NCBI GenBank assembly: GCA_017450705.1
Contig: JAFSTC010000052.1
Coordinates: forward strand, 1 to 62,230
Source of the DNA: Lentisphaeria bacterium
GTDB lineage: Bacteria > Verrucomicrobiota > Lentisphaeria > Victivallales > Victivallaceae
Direction: 5' to 3'
Length of the DNA: 62,230 nt
This document shows positions 42,462 through 51,245 of the stretch, piece after piece (within the stretch, counting starts at the first letter, position 1; each line of letters begins with the position of its first letter). Made by a program: the position numbers and the translations under genes. The notes below the pieces were generated by a model. It saw only the letters and a list, made by a program, of their open reading frames with translations. It was not told the origin of the DNA and did no database searches.

Positions 42462-44726
42462 CTACTTCATCTCCCGCAGCACCGTGCGGCGGATCTTGCC
42501 GCTGGTGGTCTTGGGCATGGCTTCGATAAACTCCACCTGCCGCGGATACTTGTAGGGCGCGGTGTGGGTCTTGACGTAGTTCTGGATGTCTTTGACCAGC
42601 TCGTCGGAGGGCTTTTTGTCCTTCGTGAGGACGATGAAGGCCTTGACCACCTGGCCCCGGACGGGATCGGGGGCGCCGACCACGGCGCACTCGAGCACGT
42701 AGGGCAGCTCCATGATGACCGATTCGATCTCGAAGGGACCGATGCGGTAGCCGGAGGACTTGATGAGGTCGTCCTTGCGTCCCACGTACCAGAAATAGCC
42801 GTCCTCGTCGCGCCACGCCGTGTCGCCGGTGTGGTAGAGGCCGTCATGCCAGCTCTCGGCGGTGTGCTCCTCGTCCCTGTAGTATTCGAGGAAGAGACCG
42901 CAGACCGAGTTCTTTTCCGCCCGGATGACGATCTCGCCCACTTCTCCGGACTTGACCGGGTTGCCGTCGTTGTCCACCAGCTCCACGTCGTACATCGGCG
43001 AGGGCTTGCCCATGGAGCCGGGTTTGGGTTCCATGCCGATCAAATTGGCGATGGTCAGGGTCGTCTCCGTCTGGCCGAAGCCCTCCATGACTTTGATGCC
43101 CGTGGCCTTGTAGAACTGATGGAACACCTCCGGATTGAGGGCTTCGCCCGCGATGGTCGCGTACTTGAGACTGGAAAGATCGAACTTGGCCAGATCCTCC
43201 TTGATGAAGAAACGGTACATCGTCGGCGGCGCGCAGAAGGTCGTCACCTGGTATTTTTTGAAGAGGGCGAGGATGTCTTCCGCGATGAAGCGGTCGAAAT
43301 CGTAGACGAGGACCGCGCTTTCGCACAGCCACTGGCCGTAGATCTTGCCCCACAGCGCCTTGCCCCAGCCGGTGTCGGAGATGGTGAAGTGCAGTCCGTC
43401 AGGCTGGACGTTGTGCCACCAGCGCGCGGTGATGATGTGTCCCAGGGGATAGGTCATGGAGTGCAGCACCGCTTTGGGATATCCCGTCGTGCCGGAGCTG
43501 AAGAACATGATCCCCGGATCCGTGGCTTTGAGGTCGGCGGGACGCTCGAACTTTTCGCTGTAGCGCGGCAGATCGGCGTTGAAATCGTGCCAGCCCTCCC
43601 TTTGCCCGTTGATGATGATCCTGCACTTGACCGAGGGCGACTTTGCCGCCGCTTCGTCGGCGGCCGCCGTCACGGAGCCGTCCGCGGTGCAGATGACGCA
43701 CTTGACCTGCGAGTAGTTGAACCGGTACTCGAAGTCCTTGGCCAGCAGCTGATTCGAGGCGGGGAGCGCGATGGCGCCGATGCGGTGCAGCGCGTTGATG
43801 ACGAACCAGAACTGGTAGTGGCGCTTCATGACCAGCATGACGATGTCGCCCTTTTTGATCCCGAGACTGGTGAGGTAGTTCGCCGCCCGGGCGGAGTTCT
43901 CGGAGATGTCCTTGAAGGTGAAGCGCCTGCAGTTCTGCTTCTCGTCGACCCACACCATGGCGGTCTTCTCCGGCGACTTGCGGGCCAGCTCGTCCACCAC
44001 GTCGTAGGCGAAGTTGAAGTTGTCGGGGACCGTGAATTTCACGTCCGCCAAGTGGCCGTTTTCATCCAGCGTTTCCTGCATGAACCTGTGATAGAGCAGT
44101 TCCCGCGCGGGAGCGACTTTCATGTCGGGCGCCCGGACCGGACGGTCGTCGTAGGCGGCTCCTCCGTCGCTTTCGAAGACGACGGCGAGAAATTCGCAGG
44201 TCTCTTCTCCCACGGCGATCATGCCGTGGGGATGACTGGAGTCGTAAAGGATGCTGTCTCCCGGTTCCATGTACTCGATCTTGTTGTCGAGCTGGACCTT
44301 GAGCCGCCCCTTGAGGATGTAGTCGAACTCCTGCCCCGCGTGGGTCGCCAGATGGATCGGCGTGTCCTCGGGCTGCGGCGGAGCCTTGACGAGGAAGGGA
44401 TCCGTCTGCCGGTTCTTCAGCATGGCGGCCAAATGGCGGTACTCGAATCCCGCGCGGCGCTTGATCGATGTGCCGCCGCCCTTGCGGGTCAGCGTGTAGA
44501 ACGACAGGCGCGGCATTTCGCCGGTGACCAGATCGCTGATATCGACGCCGAAACGGTCGGCGCAGCGCAGGATGAACGTGAAGGAGCTGTCGATCTTTCC
44601 CTCTTCGTGATCGATGTATTCCGCCTCGCTGATACCGGTAATTCGGGCCATCTCCGTAATGGAAATATCCAGAATGGTACGGATTTCCCTGATGCGTTTG
44701 CCCATCATTACCAGTTGATTGTCCAT
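42462..44726 (-). CDS. XRE-cupin-AMP-forming acyl-CoA synthetase fusion
   Basis: 754 aa. Residues 5-65 are an XRE helix-turn-helix (GKRIREIRTILDISITEMAR, ITGISEAEYIDHEEGK). Residues about 95-190 are a cupin (HLATHAGQEFDYILKGRLKV, YMEPGDSILYDSSHPHGMIA). Residues about 225-750 are an ANL adenylating enzyme: MFFSSGTTGYPKAVLH, VMEGFGQTETTL, YHTGDTAWRDEDGYFWYVGR, KDDLIKSSGYRIGPFE and the catalytic Lys in PKTTSGKIRR. It activates a carboxylic acid as acyl-AMP/acyl-CoA; the fused domains could sense the same acid and regulate transcription. GGAGG precedes ATG 44726; monocistronic. Confidence 0.9.
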   Translation of the reverse strand: MDNQLVMMGKRIREIRTILDISITEMARITGISEAEYIDHEEGKIDSSFTFILRCADRFGVDISDLVTGEMPRLSFYTLTRKGGGTSIKRRAGFEYRHLAAMLKNRQTDPFLVKAPPQPEDTPIHLATHAGQEFDYILKGRLKVQLDNKIEYMEPGDSILYDSSHPHGMIAVGEETCEFLAVVFESDGGAAYDDRPVRAPDMKVAPARELLYHRFMQETLDENGHLADVKFTVPDNFNFAYDVVDELARKSPEKTAMVWVDEKQNCRRFTFKDISENSARAANYLTSLGIKKGDIVMLVMKRHYQFWFVINALHRIGAIALPASNQLLAKDFEYRFNYSQVKCVICTADGSVTAAADEAAAKSPSVKCRIIINGQREGWHDFNADLPRYSEKFERPADLKATDPGIMFFSSGTTGYPKAVLHSMTYPLGHIITARWWHNVQPDGLHFTISDTGWGKALWGKIYGQWLCESAVLVYDFDRFIAEDILALFKKYQVTTFCAPPTMYRFFIKEDLAKFDLSSLKYATIAGEALNPEVFHQFYKATGIKVMEGFGQTETTLTIANLIGMEPKPGSMGKPSPMYDVELVDNDGNPVKSGEVGEIVIRAEKNSVCGLFLEYYRDEEHTAESWHDGLYHTGDTAWRDEDGYFWYVGRKDDLIKSSGYRIGPFEIESVIMELPYVLECAVVGAPDPVRGQVVKAFIVLTKDKKPSDELVKDIQNYVKTHTAPYKYPRQVEFIEAMPKTTSGKIRRTVLREMK

Positions 44727-44768
44727 TTTTTCCTCCTTGTTTCGGATTTCAGGACGGCGGAAGAGGAA

Positions 44769-46577
44769 CTATTCCTCTTCCTGATTGAAGCGGTTGCGCC
44801 GTCTCTCGAGTTCCGTGAGAAAGATCTTTCTGAGACGGATGTTCTTGGGGGTGACTTCGACGAGTTCGTCGTCGTCGATGTATTCCAGAGCCTGTTCCAG
44901 AGACATCTTGCGGGCCGGGACTATTTTGATGTTCTTGTCGTTGGCCGCCGCGCGCAGATTTGTGAGCTGTTTCTCCTTCTGGACATTGACGACCAGATCG
45001 TTGTCCTTGCAGTGCTCGCCGACGATCATGCCTTCATAGGCCTCCGTGCCCGGGTCGATGAAAAACTCGCCCCGCAGCTGCAGCGCGTCGATGGCGAAGG
45101 GCACGGCTTTGCCGCCGGCCATGCTCACCATGACGCCGTTCTGCCGGGAGGGCAGGGGACCTTTGTAGGGTTCGTAATGGTCGAAGAGATGGGAGATCAC
45201 GGCCTCGCCCTGACTTGCGGTCAGCGCCTTGCTCCGCAGACCGATGAGGCCCCGGGTCGGGATGAAGAACTCCAGCAGCTGCCGCGTGCCCCGGGCTTCC
45301 ATCTGGATGAGCTCCCCGTGGCGCAGGCCGACCATTTCGATGATCTTGCCGGCGGATTCGGAGGGAACATCCACGGAGAGCCGTTCGACCGGTTCGTTTT
45401 TGACGCCGTCGATGACCTTGATGATGACCTGGGGCTTCCCCACGGCCAGTTCGTAGCCCTCCCGCCGCATGTTCTCGATGAGGATGGCCAGGTGGAGCAC
45501 GCCGCGGCCGGAGACCTTGAAGGAGTCTCCCGAGATCTCCTCGACGCGCAGCGCCACGTCCTTCTCGGTCTCCTTGAAGAGACGCTCGCGCAGCTGGCGG
45601 CTGCTGACGTATTTCCCCTCCTTGCCGAACAGGGGAGAGTCGTTGATCCTGAAAGTCATGGAGATCGTCGGCTCGTCGATGGCGATGGGGGGCATCGCCT
45701 CGGGATGCTCCGCATCGCAGATGGTGTCGGAGATGTCGATGTCCGAGATGCCGACGATGGCGCACAGGTCGCCGCACCGCACCTGTTCCGTCTCCTTGCG
45801 TTCCAGCCCCTCGAAGGTGAAGAGCTGTTTGATGACCGCGGGACTGCTGGTCCCGTCGCGTTTGATGATGAGCAGGGGACGGTTGAGATCCAGCGTCCCC
45901 CGGTAGACCCGGCCGATGCCGATGCGGCCCACGAAGTTGGAGTAGTCCAGCGTCGCCACCTGGGCCAGGACCGGCCCCTGAAGATCCTCCGGCGCTGGGA
46001 CGTATTTGAGGATGGCGTCCAGCAGCGGCGTGATGGAGACCCGCTCCTGAGAGAGGTCCGTCACCGCCCAGCCGTCGCGGCCGCTGGCGTAGAGGACGGG
46101 GAAATCCAGCTGTTCGTCGCTGGCGTTGAGTTCGCAGAAGAGATCGAAGACCTTGTTGCAGATCTCCGCCGGGCGGGCATCGGGCTTGTCGATCTTGTTG
46201 ACGACCACGATGGGCCGCAGGCCCAGGCGCAGGGCCTTGTCGAGGACGAAGCGCGTCTGGGGCATGGGGCCTTCGGCCGCGTCCACCAGCAGCAGGACGC
46301 CGTCGGCGAGTTTGAGAACACGCTCCACCTGACCGCCGAAATCACTGTGTCCCGGGGTGTCGATGATGTTGATCTTCGTGCCGTTGTAAGTGATGCTGAT
46401 ATTTTTCGAGAGGATGGTGATCCCGCGCTCCCGCTCCAGGTCGTTGCTGTCGAGGATGCACGTGGCCACGACCTCGTTCTCCCGAAAGAGCTTCGCCTGT
46501 TTTATGATCTGATCGACCAGCGTCGTTTTGCCGTGGTCGACGTGCGCGATGATCGCAATGTTTCTCAAACCGCTCAT
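44769..46577 (-). CDS. typA: Ribosome-associated GTPase TypA/BipA
   Basis: 602 aa from ATG 46577; the open frame extends into the promoter region. GTPase motifs: IAHVDHGKTTLVDQ (G1), ERERGITI (G2), IIDTPGHSDFGG (G3), VVVNKIDKPDARP (G4). Further FNDSPLFG-type block FRINDSPLFGKEGKYVSSRQ, SGRGVLHLAILIENMRREG and FIPTRGLIGLRSK, all BipA-specific. It acts on the ribosome in stress and assembly. The promoter is at 46629-46657. Confidence 0.96.
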   Translation of the reverse strand: MSGLRNIAIIAHVDHGKTTLVDQIIKQAKLFRENEVVATCILDSNDLERERGITILSKNISITYNGTKINIIDTPGHSDFGGQVERVLKLADGVLLLVDAAEGPMPQTRFVLDKALRLGLRPIVVVNKIDKPDARPAEICNKVFDLFCELNASDEQLDFPVLYASGRDGWAVTDLSQERVSITPLLDAILKYVPAPEDLQGPVLAQVATLDYSNFVGRIGIGRVYRGTLDLNRPLLIIKRDGTSSPAVIKQLFTFEGLERKETEQVRCGDLCAIVGISDIDISDTICDAEHPEAMPPIAIDEPTISMTFRINDSPLFGKEGKYVSSRQLRERLFKETEKDVALRVEEISGDSFKVSGRGVLHLAILIENMRREGYELAVGKPQVIIKVIDGVKNEPVERLSVDVPSESAGKIIEMVGLRHGELIQMEARGTRQLLEFFIPTRGLIGLRSKALTASQGEAVISHLFDHYEPYKGPLPSRQNGVMVSMAGGKAVPFAIDALQLRGEFFIDPGTEAYEGMIVGEHCKDNDLVVNVQKEKQLTNLRAAANDKNIKIVPARKMSLEQALEYIDDDELVEVTPKNIRLRKIFLTELERRRNRFNQEEE

Positions 46578-46628
46578 GAACTTGGAATGCCTCGACGAAA
46601 GATTGTTCTGTTTTTCACATATCTTATA

Positions 46629-46657
46629 AATATAGCACAAAAGCCCTTGTTCTGCAA
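46629..46657 (-). promoter_or_regulatory. typA promoter
   Basis: On minus TTGCAG (46657-46652), 17 bp, TATATT (46634-46629), about 45 nt upstream of the ATG after the start point. The 345-bp gap 46578-46922 otherwise holds only this and the divergent thrS promoter and leader. Confidence 0.7.
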
Positions 46658-46729
46658 TAGTTTTTTGCCGTTTTGCGCAAAAAAAACTGAATTTTTCTTC
46701 CGTTTTTCCGGTGAAACGCTTTCCCGCTC

Positions 46730-46758
46730 TTGCGAAAATCCGGCCTGCGGTGTATATT
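46730..46758 (+). promoter_or_regulatory. thrS: thrS operon promoter
   Basis: TTGCGA (46730-46735), 17 bp, TATATT (46753-46758). The leader to ATG 46923 is about 160 nt. Confidence 0.7.
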
Positions 46759-46832
46759 AGACGGAATAACATCGAGGAATATTTTGGTCATGTCGCGTTT
46801 TGCGTCACAATTTCTTTTTTCAGGAGGTCCAG

Positions 46833-46851
46833 CCCGCGTCACCGACGCGGG
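46833..46851 (+). promoter_or_regulatory. Leader hairpin of thrS operon
   Basis: CCCGCGTC (46833-46840), ACC, GACGCGGG (46844-46851) form a perfect 8-bp stem in the thrS leader, just after an AGGAGG at 46822-46827 that is not used by any clear gene. It could be part of threonyl-tRNA synthetase control. No T-box motif is seen. Confidence 0.4.
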
Positions 46852-46922
46852 GGGCACCGCGCCCGTCTCCCTTTTCGTTTGAGAAAATTTTAACGTCACA
46901 GCAATCAGAAAGTCAGAACAAA

Positions 46923-48650
46923 ATGGCAGATCAAAGTCTCGAAACCCTGCGGCACAGTGCCGCGCACGTCATGGCGTCGGCCGTGAAACAGCTCTATCCG
47001 GATGCGAAATTCGATATCGGTCCCGCGACGGAAAACGGCTTTTATTACGATTTCGACATGGAGCACCGTCTCGTCGCCGAAGACCTGAAGCAGATCGAAA
47101 AGGTCATGAAGAAGATCATCGGCCGCAAACTCCCCTTCGAGCGGATCGAGACCACCCGCGAGGAGGCGAAAAAACTTCTCGCCGGCCAGACCTACAAACT
47201 TGAGCGTCTTGCCGACATCCCCGAGGGAGAGGCCATCACCTTCTACAAGCACGGCGACTACCTCGACCTCTGCCGCGGCCCCCACGTGGAAAACACCGGC
47301 TGCATCGGGGCTGTGAAACTGCTCAGCGTCGCGGGGAGTTACTTCCGCGGCGACGAGAAGAATCCCATGCTCCAGCGCATCTACGGGACGGCCTTCGCCT
47401 CCGAGGAGGAACTCAAGGCCTACATCACCCTTCTGGAGGAGGCCGCCAAGCGCGACCACCGCAAGCTCGGGACCGAGCTGGATCTCTTCGGCTTTTCCGA
47501 CGCCGTCGGTCCCGGTCTCGTGCTGTGGCATCCCAAAGGCGCACTGATCCGCCACCTGATGGAGACCTACTGGAAAGAGGAGCACTACAAAAACGGCTAC
47601 GAACTCCTCTACACGCCTCACATCGGGCAGAGCAACCTGTGGGAGACCAGCGGACACCTGAACTTCTACCGCGACGGCATGTATTCCCCCATGCAGATCG
47701 ACGAAAAGGATTACTACGTCAAGCCCATGAACTGCCCGTTCCACATCGAGATCTACCAGTCCCGTCTGCGCAGTTACCGCGAACTGCCGCTGCGCTGGGC
47801 CGAGCTGGGAACGGTCTACCGGTACGAGAAGTCCGGTTCGCTCCACGGTCTCATGCGCGTCCGCGGCTTCACCCAGGACGATTCCCACATCATCTGCACG
47901 CCGGAGTCCATCGAGGACGAGATCGCCGAGGTCCTGCGCTTCAGTCTCCACATCAACCGGGCGTTCGGGTTCAAGGACATCAAGGCCTATCTCTCCACCC
48001 GTCCCGCCAAGGCGGTGGGCGAGCCGGAGCGCTGGGAGACCGCCATCGCCTCCTTGCGCAAGGCCGTCGAAAAGTGCGGTCTCGCCTGCGACGTGGACGA
48101 GGGCGGCGGGGCGTTCTACGGTCCCAAGATCGACCTCAAACTCCGGGATGCCATCGGCCGCGAGTGGCAGACGACCACGATCCAGTTCGACTTCAATCTG
48201 CCGGAGCGGTTCGACATGACCTACATCGGGGAGGACGGCAAAAAACACCGGCCCTACATGGTCCACCGGGCGCTTCTGGGCAGTCTGGAGCGGTTCTTCG
48301 GTATCCTCGTCGAGCATTATGCCGGGGCTTTCCCGCTGTGGCTTTCGCCGGAACAGGCGCGGGTCCTGCCCGTCTCCGACGCCTTCATCGACGCGGCGAA
48401 AAAAGTTCAGGACTTCCTGCGCAAGAAGGGGTTCCGTGTCGGTGTCGATGCCCAGGCCGCCAGTCTCGGCGCCAAGATCCGCGCCGCGCGTCAGGAGCGC
48501 GTGCCCTATCTGCTGGTGCTCGGCGAGAAGGAGGCCGCGGAGGGGACCGTTTCCGTCAGGACCCGCCGCGACGGCGAACTCGGCGCCATGAAATTGGAAG
48601 AACTTTGCGGAAAAATGCAAACAGAGGTTGACAACAAAGGGCTTCTGTGA
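46923..48650 (+). CDS. thrS: Threonyl-tRNA synthetase lacking the TGS domain
   Basis: 575 aa from ATG 46923. It begins directly with the editing-domain motif [18 protein letters not shown]; the about 60-residue N-terminal TGS domain of the usual 640-aa enzyme is absent. An in-frame upstream ATG (46800) would add 41 low-complexity residues that do not look like TGS. The editing site [13 protein letters not shown] is present. Class II motifs and zinc ligands: [34 protein letters not shown], then the anticodon domain ([19 protein letters not shown]). No obvious ribosome binding site. First gene of the translation operon. Confidence 0.95.
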   Translation: MADQSLETLRHSAAHVMASAVKQLYPDAKFDIGPATENGFYYDFDMEHRLVAEDLKQIEKVMKKIIGRKLPFERIETTREEAKKLLAGQTYKLERLADIPEGEAITFYKHGDYLDLCRGPHVENTGCIGAVKLLSVAGSYFRGDEKNPMLQRIYGTAFASEEELKAYITLLEEAAKRDHRKLGTELDLFGFSDAVGPGLVLWHPKGALIRHLMETYWKEEHYKNGYELLYTPHIGQSNLWETSGHLNFYRDGMYSPMQIDEKDYYVKPMNCPFHIEIYQSRLRSYRELPLRWAELGTVYRYEKSGSLHGLMRVRGFTQDDSHIICTPESIEDEIAEVLRFSLHINRAFGFKDIKAYLSTRPAKAVGEPERWETAIASLRKAVEKCGLACDVDEGGGAFYGPKIDLKLRDAIGREWQTTTIQFDFNLPERFDMTYIGEDGKKHRPYMVHRALLGSLERFFGILVEHYAGAFPLWLSPEQARVLPVSDAFIDAAKKVQDFLRKKGFRVGVDAQAASLGAKIRAARQERVPYLLVLGEKEAAEGTVSVRTRRDGELGAMKLEELCGKMQTEVDNKGLL

Positions 48651-48656
48651 TATCTT
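48628..48656 (+). promoter_or_regulatory. Internal promoter for infC-rpmI-rplT
   Basis: TTGACA (48628-48633), 17 bp, TATCTT (48651-48656), overlapping the thrS stop codon. It would give infC a leader of about 110 nt with a possible 6-bp long-range stem (GTCCGA 48662-48667 with TCGGAC about 48696-48701). Confidence 0.7.
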
Positions 48657-48771
48657 ATAGATTGTCCGACTTTCCGGGACGCGGTGTCGCGGCGTGTTCG
48701 GACGGTGTCGGCGTCTGTTTCCGCCCCGGGCGGCAGGCGCGGAATCGGGTTTTTGAAAGGAGGGTGCCGTT

Positions 48772-49281
48772 ATCGCTAAGCTCTTGAAAGCCAATGACAG
48801 GACTGTGACGCTCACCGAGGTGCGCCTGATCGGCGCCGAGGGGGAACAGCTGGGTGTTGTCCCCTACGCGCAGGCTCAGACACTCGCTTCGGAGGCGGGG
48901 CTCGATCTTGTCATGGTCTCCGACCGTTCCGTTCCCCCTGTGGTGCGGATCATGAATTTCGGAAAACTGCGCTACGAGCAGAAGAAAAATCTGAAGGCGC
49001 AGCGCCGGAACACCGCGGCTCAGAAGATCAAGGAAGTCAAGTTCCACATCAACATCGACGACCACGATTATCAGACCAAGATCAAGAAGGCCCTCGATTT
49101 TCTGGAAAAGAAATTCCGGTTGAAGGTCACGCTGGCCCTCCGCGGACGGGAGATGGCTCATCAGGATATGGCTTTCGAGCTCATCAGAAAGGTGATGGCG
49201 GAGCTGGCGCCCTACGCGGACGCCGACGGCGCGCCCAATCTTCTCGGACGAAATATATCTGTCACGTTTGCGCCGAAATAG
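48772..49281 (+). CDS. infC: Translation initiation factor IF-3, predicted AUC start
   Basis: 169 aa if started at ATC 48772. AAGGAGGG (48757-48764) is 7 nt upstream of ATC, and the only other in-frame candidate, TTG 48784, is too far (19 nt). The frame is closed upstream by TGA at 48754 and holds no ATG or GTG. The resulting IAKLLKANDRTVTLTEVRLI fits the IF-3 N-terminus. Later EGEQLGVVPYAQA, PPVVRIMNFGKLRYEQKK, EVKFHINIDDHDYQTKI and LRGREMAHQDM are IF-3 signatures. An AUU start is known for E. coli infC and allows autoregulation; AUC would work the same way. Confidence 0.93.
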   Translation: MAKLLKANDRTVTLTEVRLIGAEGEQLGVVPYAQAQTLASEAGLDLVMVSDRSVPPVVRIMNFGKLRYEQKKNLKAQRRNTAAQKIKEVKFHINIDDHDYQTKIKKALDFLEKKFRLKVTLALRGREMAHQDMAFELIRKVMAELAPYADADGAPNLLGRNISVTFAPK

Positions 49282-49362
49282 TTTCGGCGCCGGACCGCAG
49301 CCGGTGGTGCATTGACCGGCTCGGTCGTCAATAAATCATCTCAAGATGAAAGGAAAACAACA

Positions 49363-49563
49363 ATGCCGAAGCTGAAAACAAGAAAGTGCGCGGCGAAGCG
49401 TCTCAAAGAGACCGGAACCGGCAAATTCCGCCATCACAAGGCGGGAGCCCGTCACCTGAAGTCGTCCAAGGATTCCAAACGCCGCCGCCGTCTGCGCCAG
49501 GATGCCGCCGTTTCTCCCGCCGAGAACAGCCGCATCAAGGCCGCGCTGCCCTACGGTCTTTGA
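49363..49563 (+). CDS. rpmI: 50S ribosomal protein L35
   Basis: 66 aa from ATG 49363 (AAAGGAAA 7 bp upstream). MPKLKTRKCAAKRLKETGTG, FRHHKAGARHL and SKRRRRLRQDA follow the L35 pattern; highly basic. Lies between infC and rplT in the conserved order infC-rpmI-rplT. The in-frame start at 49312 adds residues without a site. Confidence 0.96.
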   Translation: MPKLKTRKCAAKRLKETGTGKFRHHKAGARHLKSSKDSKRRRRLRQDAAVSPAENSRIKAALPYGL

Positions 49564-49581
49564 TGGGAAAGGAGCTGAAAA

Positions 49582-49932
49582 ATGTCACGAGTCACTTATG
49601 CAGTTCCCTCCCGTAAACGCCGCAAGCGTCTTCTCGAGCAGGCCAAGGGGTTCTACGGCAACAGCAGCCGCAACCTCCGCAACGCCTACGATGCGGTGGA
49701 GCGCGCCCAGCGCAACGCCTATGTCGGACGCAAGCAGAAGAAACAGCAGTACCGCGCTCTTTGGATCGTGCGTATCAACGCCGCCTGCCGCGCGCTGGAT
49801 GTGAATTACAGCCGCTTCATGGATGGTCTCAAAAAAGCCAATATCGTCCTGAACCGCAAGGTCCTCGCCGATCTGGCCGTCCGGGAGCCTGACGCTTTCA
49901 AGGCTCTGGTGGAAAAAGTCACCAAGGCCTGA
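49582..49932 (+). CDS. rplT: 50S ribosomal protein L20
   Basis: 116 aa. [59 protein letters not shown] and [20 protein letters not shown] are L20 motifs; L20 organises 23S rRNA domain II and in several bacteria represses its own operon through an mRNA leader. GGAGC at 8 bp upstream. Followed by a 271-bp gap with two hairpins before pheS. Confidence 0.97.
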   Translation: MSRVTYAVPSRKRRKRLLEQAKGFYGNSSRNLRNAYDAVERAQRNAYVGRKQKKQQYRALWIVRINAACRALDVNYSRFMDGLKKANIVLNRKVLADLAVREPDAFKALVEKVTKA

Positions 49933-49946
49933 TGCGTCTTCCCGTC

Positions 49947-50067
49947 TTCCGGGAGCGGGCCGCCGCCGTGTGCGGGGAAAAAACGGGCCTCTCCCGGAAA
50001 GACCGGGCGTTTTGCAAGCAGCTTGAAACGGGTTGACTTTTTGACCGGTTTCAAGCTGTTGCGTTTT
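49947..50067 (+). promoter_or_regulatory. Two large hairpins in rplT-pheS gap (terminator/attenuator)
   Basis: Hairpin 1: 49947-49955 and 49958-49961 pair with 49991-49999 and 49986-49989. Hairpin 2: CAGCTTGAAAC (50019-50029) pairs perfectly with GTTTCAAGCTG (50048-50058), extended by GCAA/TTGC (50014-50017 with 50059-50062), then GTTTTA. The second is a good intrinsic terminator or attenuator in front of pheST. A weak promoter TTGACC (50041) -17- TTTTAC overlaps it. The rest of the gap to 50203 shows nothing further. Confidence 0.5.
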
Positions 50068-50203
50068 ACGGGGTGCAGGAATTGCTGCGGAAAAGCGTTT
50101 TCAACAGTGCCCGCCGCCGGTCCGGCTGTCACTTTTGAGGTCGTTTTTCAACGGAGAACGGGATCGTCGATAGAGGATCTTCATTTGAAACGGGGTGTTT
50201 GAC

Positions 50204-51220
50204 ATGAGTGATATCATCGCAGAAATAAATCGGGCCGTGTCCGAGGCCGAAGGCCGGGCCGCCGCGGCGGCGGCCGCGGCCGAGATCGAAGCCGTGCGCA
50301 TCGACTATCTCGGGCGGAACGGGCTTTTTCCCGCCCTGTCCCGCCGGATGGGGGAGATCCCTCCCGAACTGCGCCGGGCCGCAGGCGGCGCGTTCAACGC
50401 CGGAAGGACCCGGATCCAGGCGGCGATCGAGGCGGCGCAGCAGCGCCTGGCCTCGGGGGGCGAGGAGAAGGACGCCATCGACCTGACCCTGCCCGGACGG
50501 CGCGGCGCCGCGGGGAGGATCCACCCCATCAGCCGCACGGCTGAAGAGTGTGCGGAGATTTTCCGCCGGATGGGCTTCATTGCCGTCGACGGACCGGAGA
50601 TCGAGGATATCTACCACAACTTCGATGCGCTCAATACGCCCATGGATCATCCCTCTCGGGACCCCCAGGACACCTTCTATTTCCCCGACGGCCGGATCCT
50701 GCGTTCCCAGACTTCGCCCGTCCAGATCCGGGTGATGGAGACCCACACGCCTCCCGTTCGGATCGTGGCTCCCGGCCGGGTCTTCCGCCGGGATACCCCC
50801 GATGCCACTCACGGTATGAACTTTCATCAGATCGAGGGGTTGTACGTCGATAAAAACGTCTCCATGGCCGATCTCAAGAGCGTTCTGCAGCGCTTCGCCC
50901 ATGAGATGTTCGGACCGGACGTCCGCATTCGGCTGCGTCCCCACTTCTTCCCCTTCACCGAGCCCAGCGTGGAGTACGATTTTTCCTGTGTCGTCTGCGG
51001 CGGCAAGGGGTGCAACGTGTGCAAGAACTCCGGCTGGATCGAGATCGCCGGGGCCGGCATGGTGGATCCCGCGGTGTTCAAGGCGGTGGGATACGATCCG
51101 GCGGTCTGGTCGGGATTTGCCTTCGGTCTCGGCATCGAGCGTCTCGCCATGCTGCGGCACCGCATCCCGGACCTGCGGCTGCTCTATGAAAACGACGTCC
51201 GCTTCCTCAGGCAGTTTTAA
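50204..51220 (+). CDS. pheS: Phenylalanyl-tRNA synthetase alpha subunit
   Basis: 338 aa from ATG 50204 (a GTG at 50195 is also in frame). An alanine-rich N-terminal coiled coil, then HPISRTAEECAEIFRRMGF, DPQDTFYFPDGRILRSQTSP (class II motif 2 region), GRVFRRDTPDATHGMNFHQI, EPSVEYDF, the cysteine knuckle CVVCGGKGCNVCKNSGW and FGLGIERLAML (motif 3). With PheT it forms the heterotetramer that charges tRNA-Phe. 25 bp before pheT. Confidence 0.97.
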   Translation: MSDIIAEINRAVSEAEGRAAAAAAAAEIEAVRIDYLGRNGLFPALSRRMGEIPPELRRAAGGAFNAGRTRIQAAIEAAQQRLASGGEEKDAIDLTLPGRRGAAGRIHPISRTAEECAEIFRRMGFIAVDGPEIEDIYHNFDALNTPMDHPSRDPQDTFYFPDGRILRSQTSPVQIRVMETHTPPVRIVAPGRVFRRDTPDATHGMNFHQIEGLYVDKNVSMADLKSVLQRFAHEMFGPDVRIRLRPHFFPFTEPSVEYDFSCVVCGGKGCNVCKNSGWIEIAGAGMVDPAVFKAVGYDPAVWSGFAFGLGIERLAMLRHRIPDLRLLYENDVRFLRQF

Positions 51221-51245
51221 TTTTTCGGGAGGAGAGTGAAGCAAA

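Noticed and set aside
42564-46760. A 1398-codon open frame opposite typA and the acyl-CoA synthetase gene
   Set aside because: Low-complexity Val/Asp/Gly/Arg-rich translation typical of antisense frames in GC-rich genes; both minus-strand genes are certain.
50041-50069. pheS promoter TTGACC-17-TTTTAC
   Set aside because: The -10 match is poor and the sequence lies within a stable hairpin; kept only as a remark.
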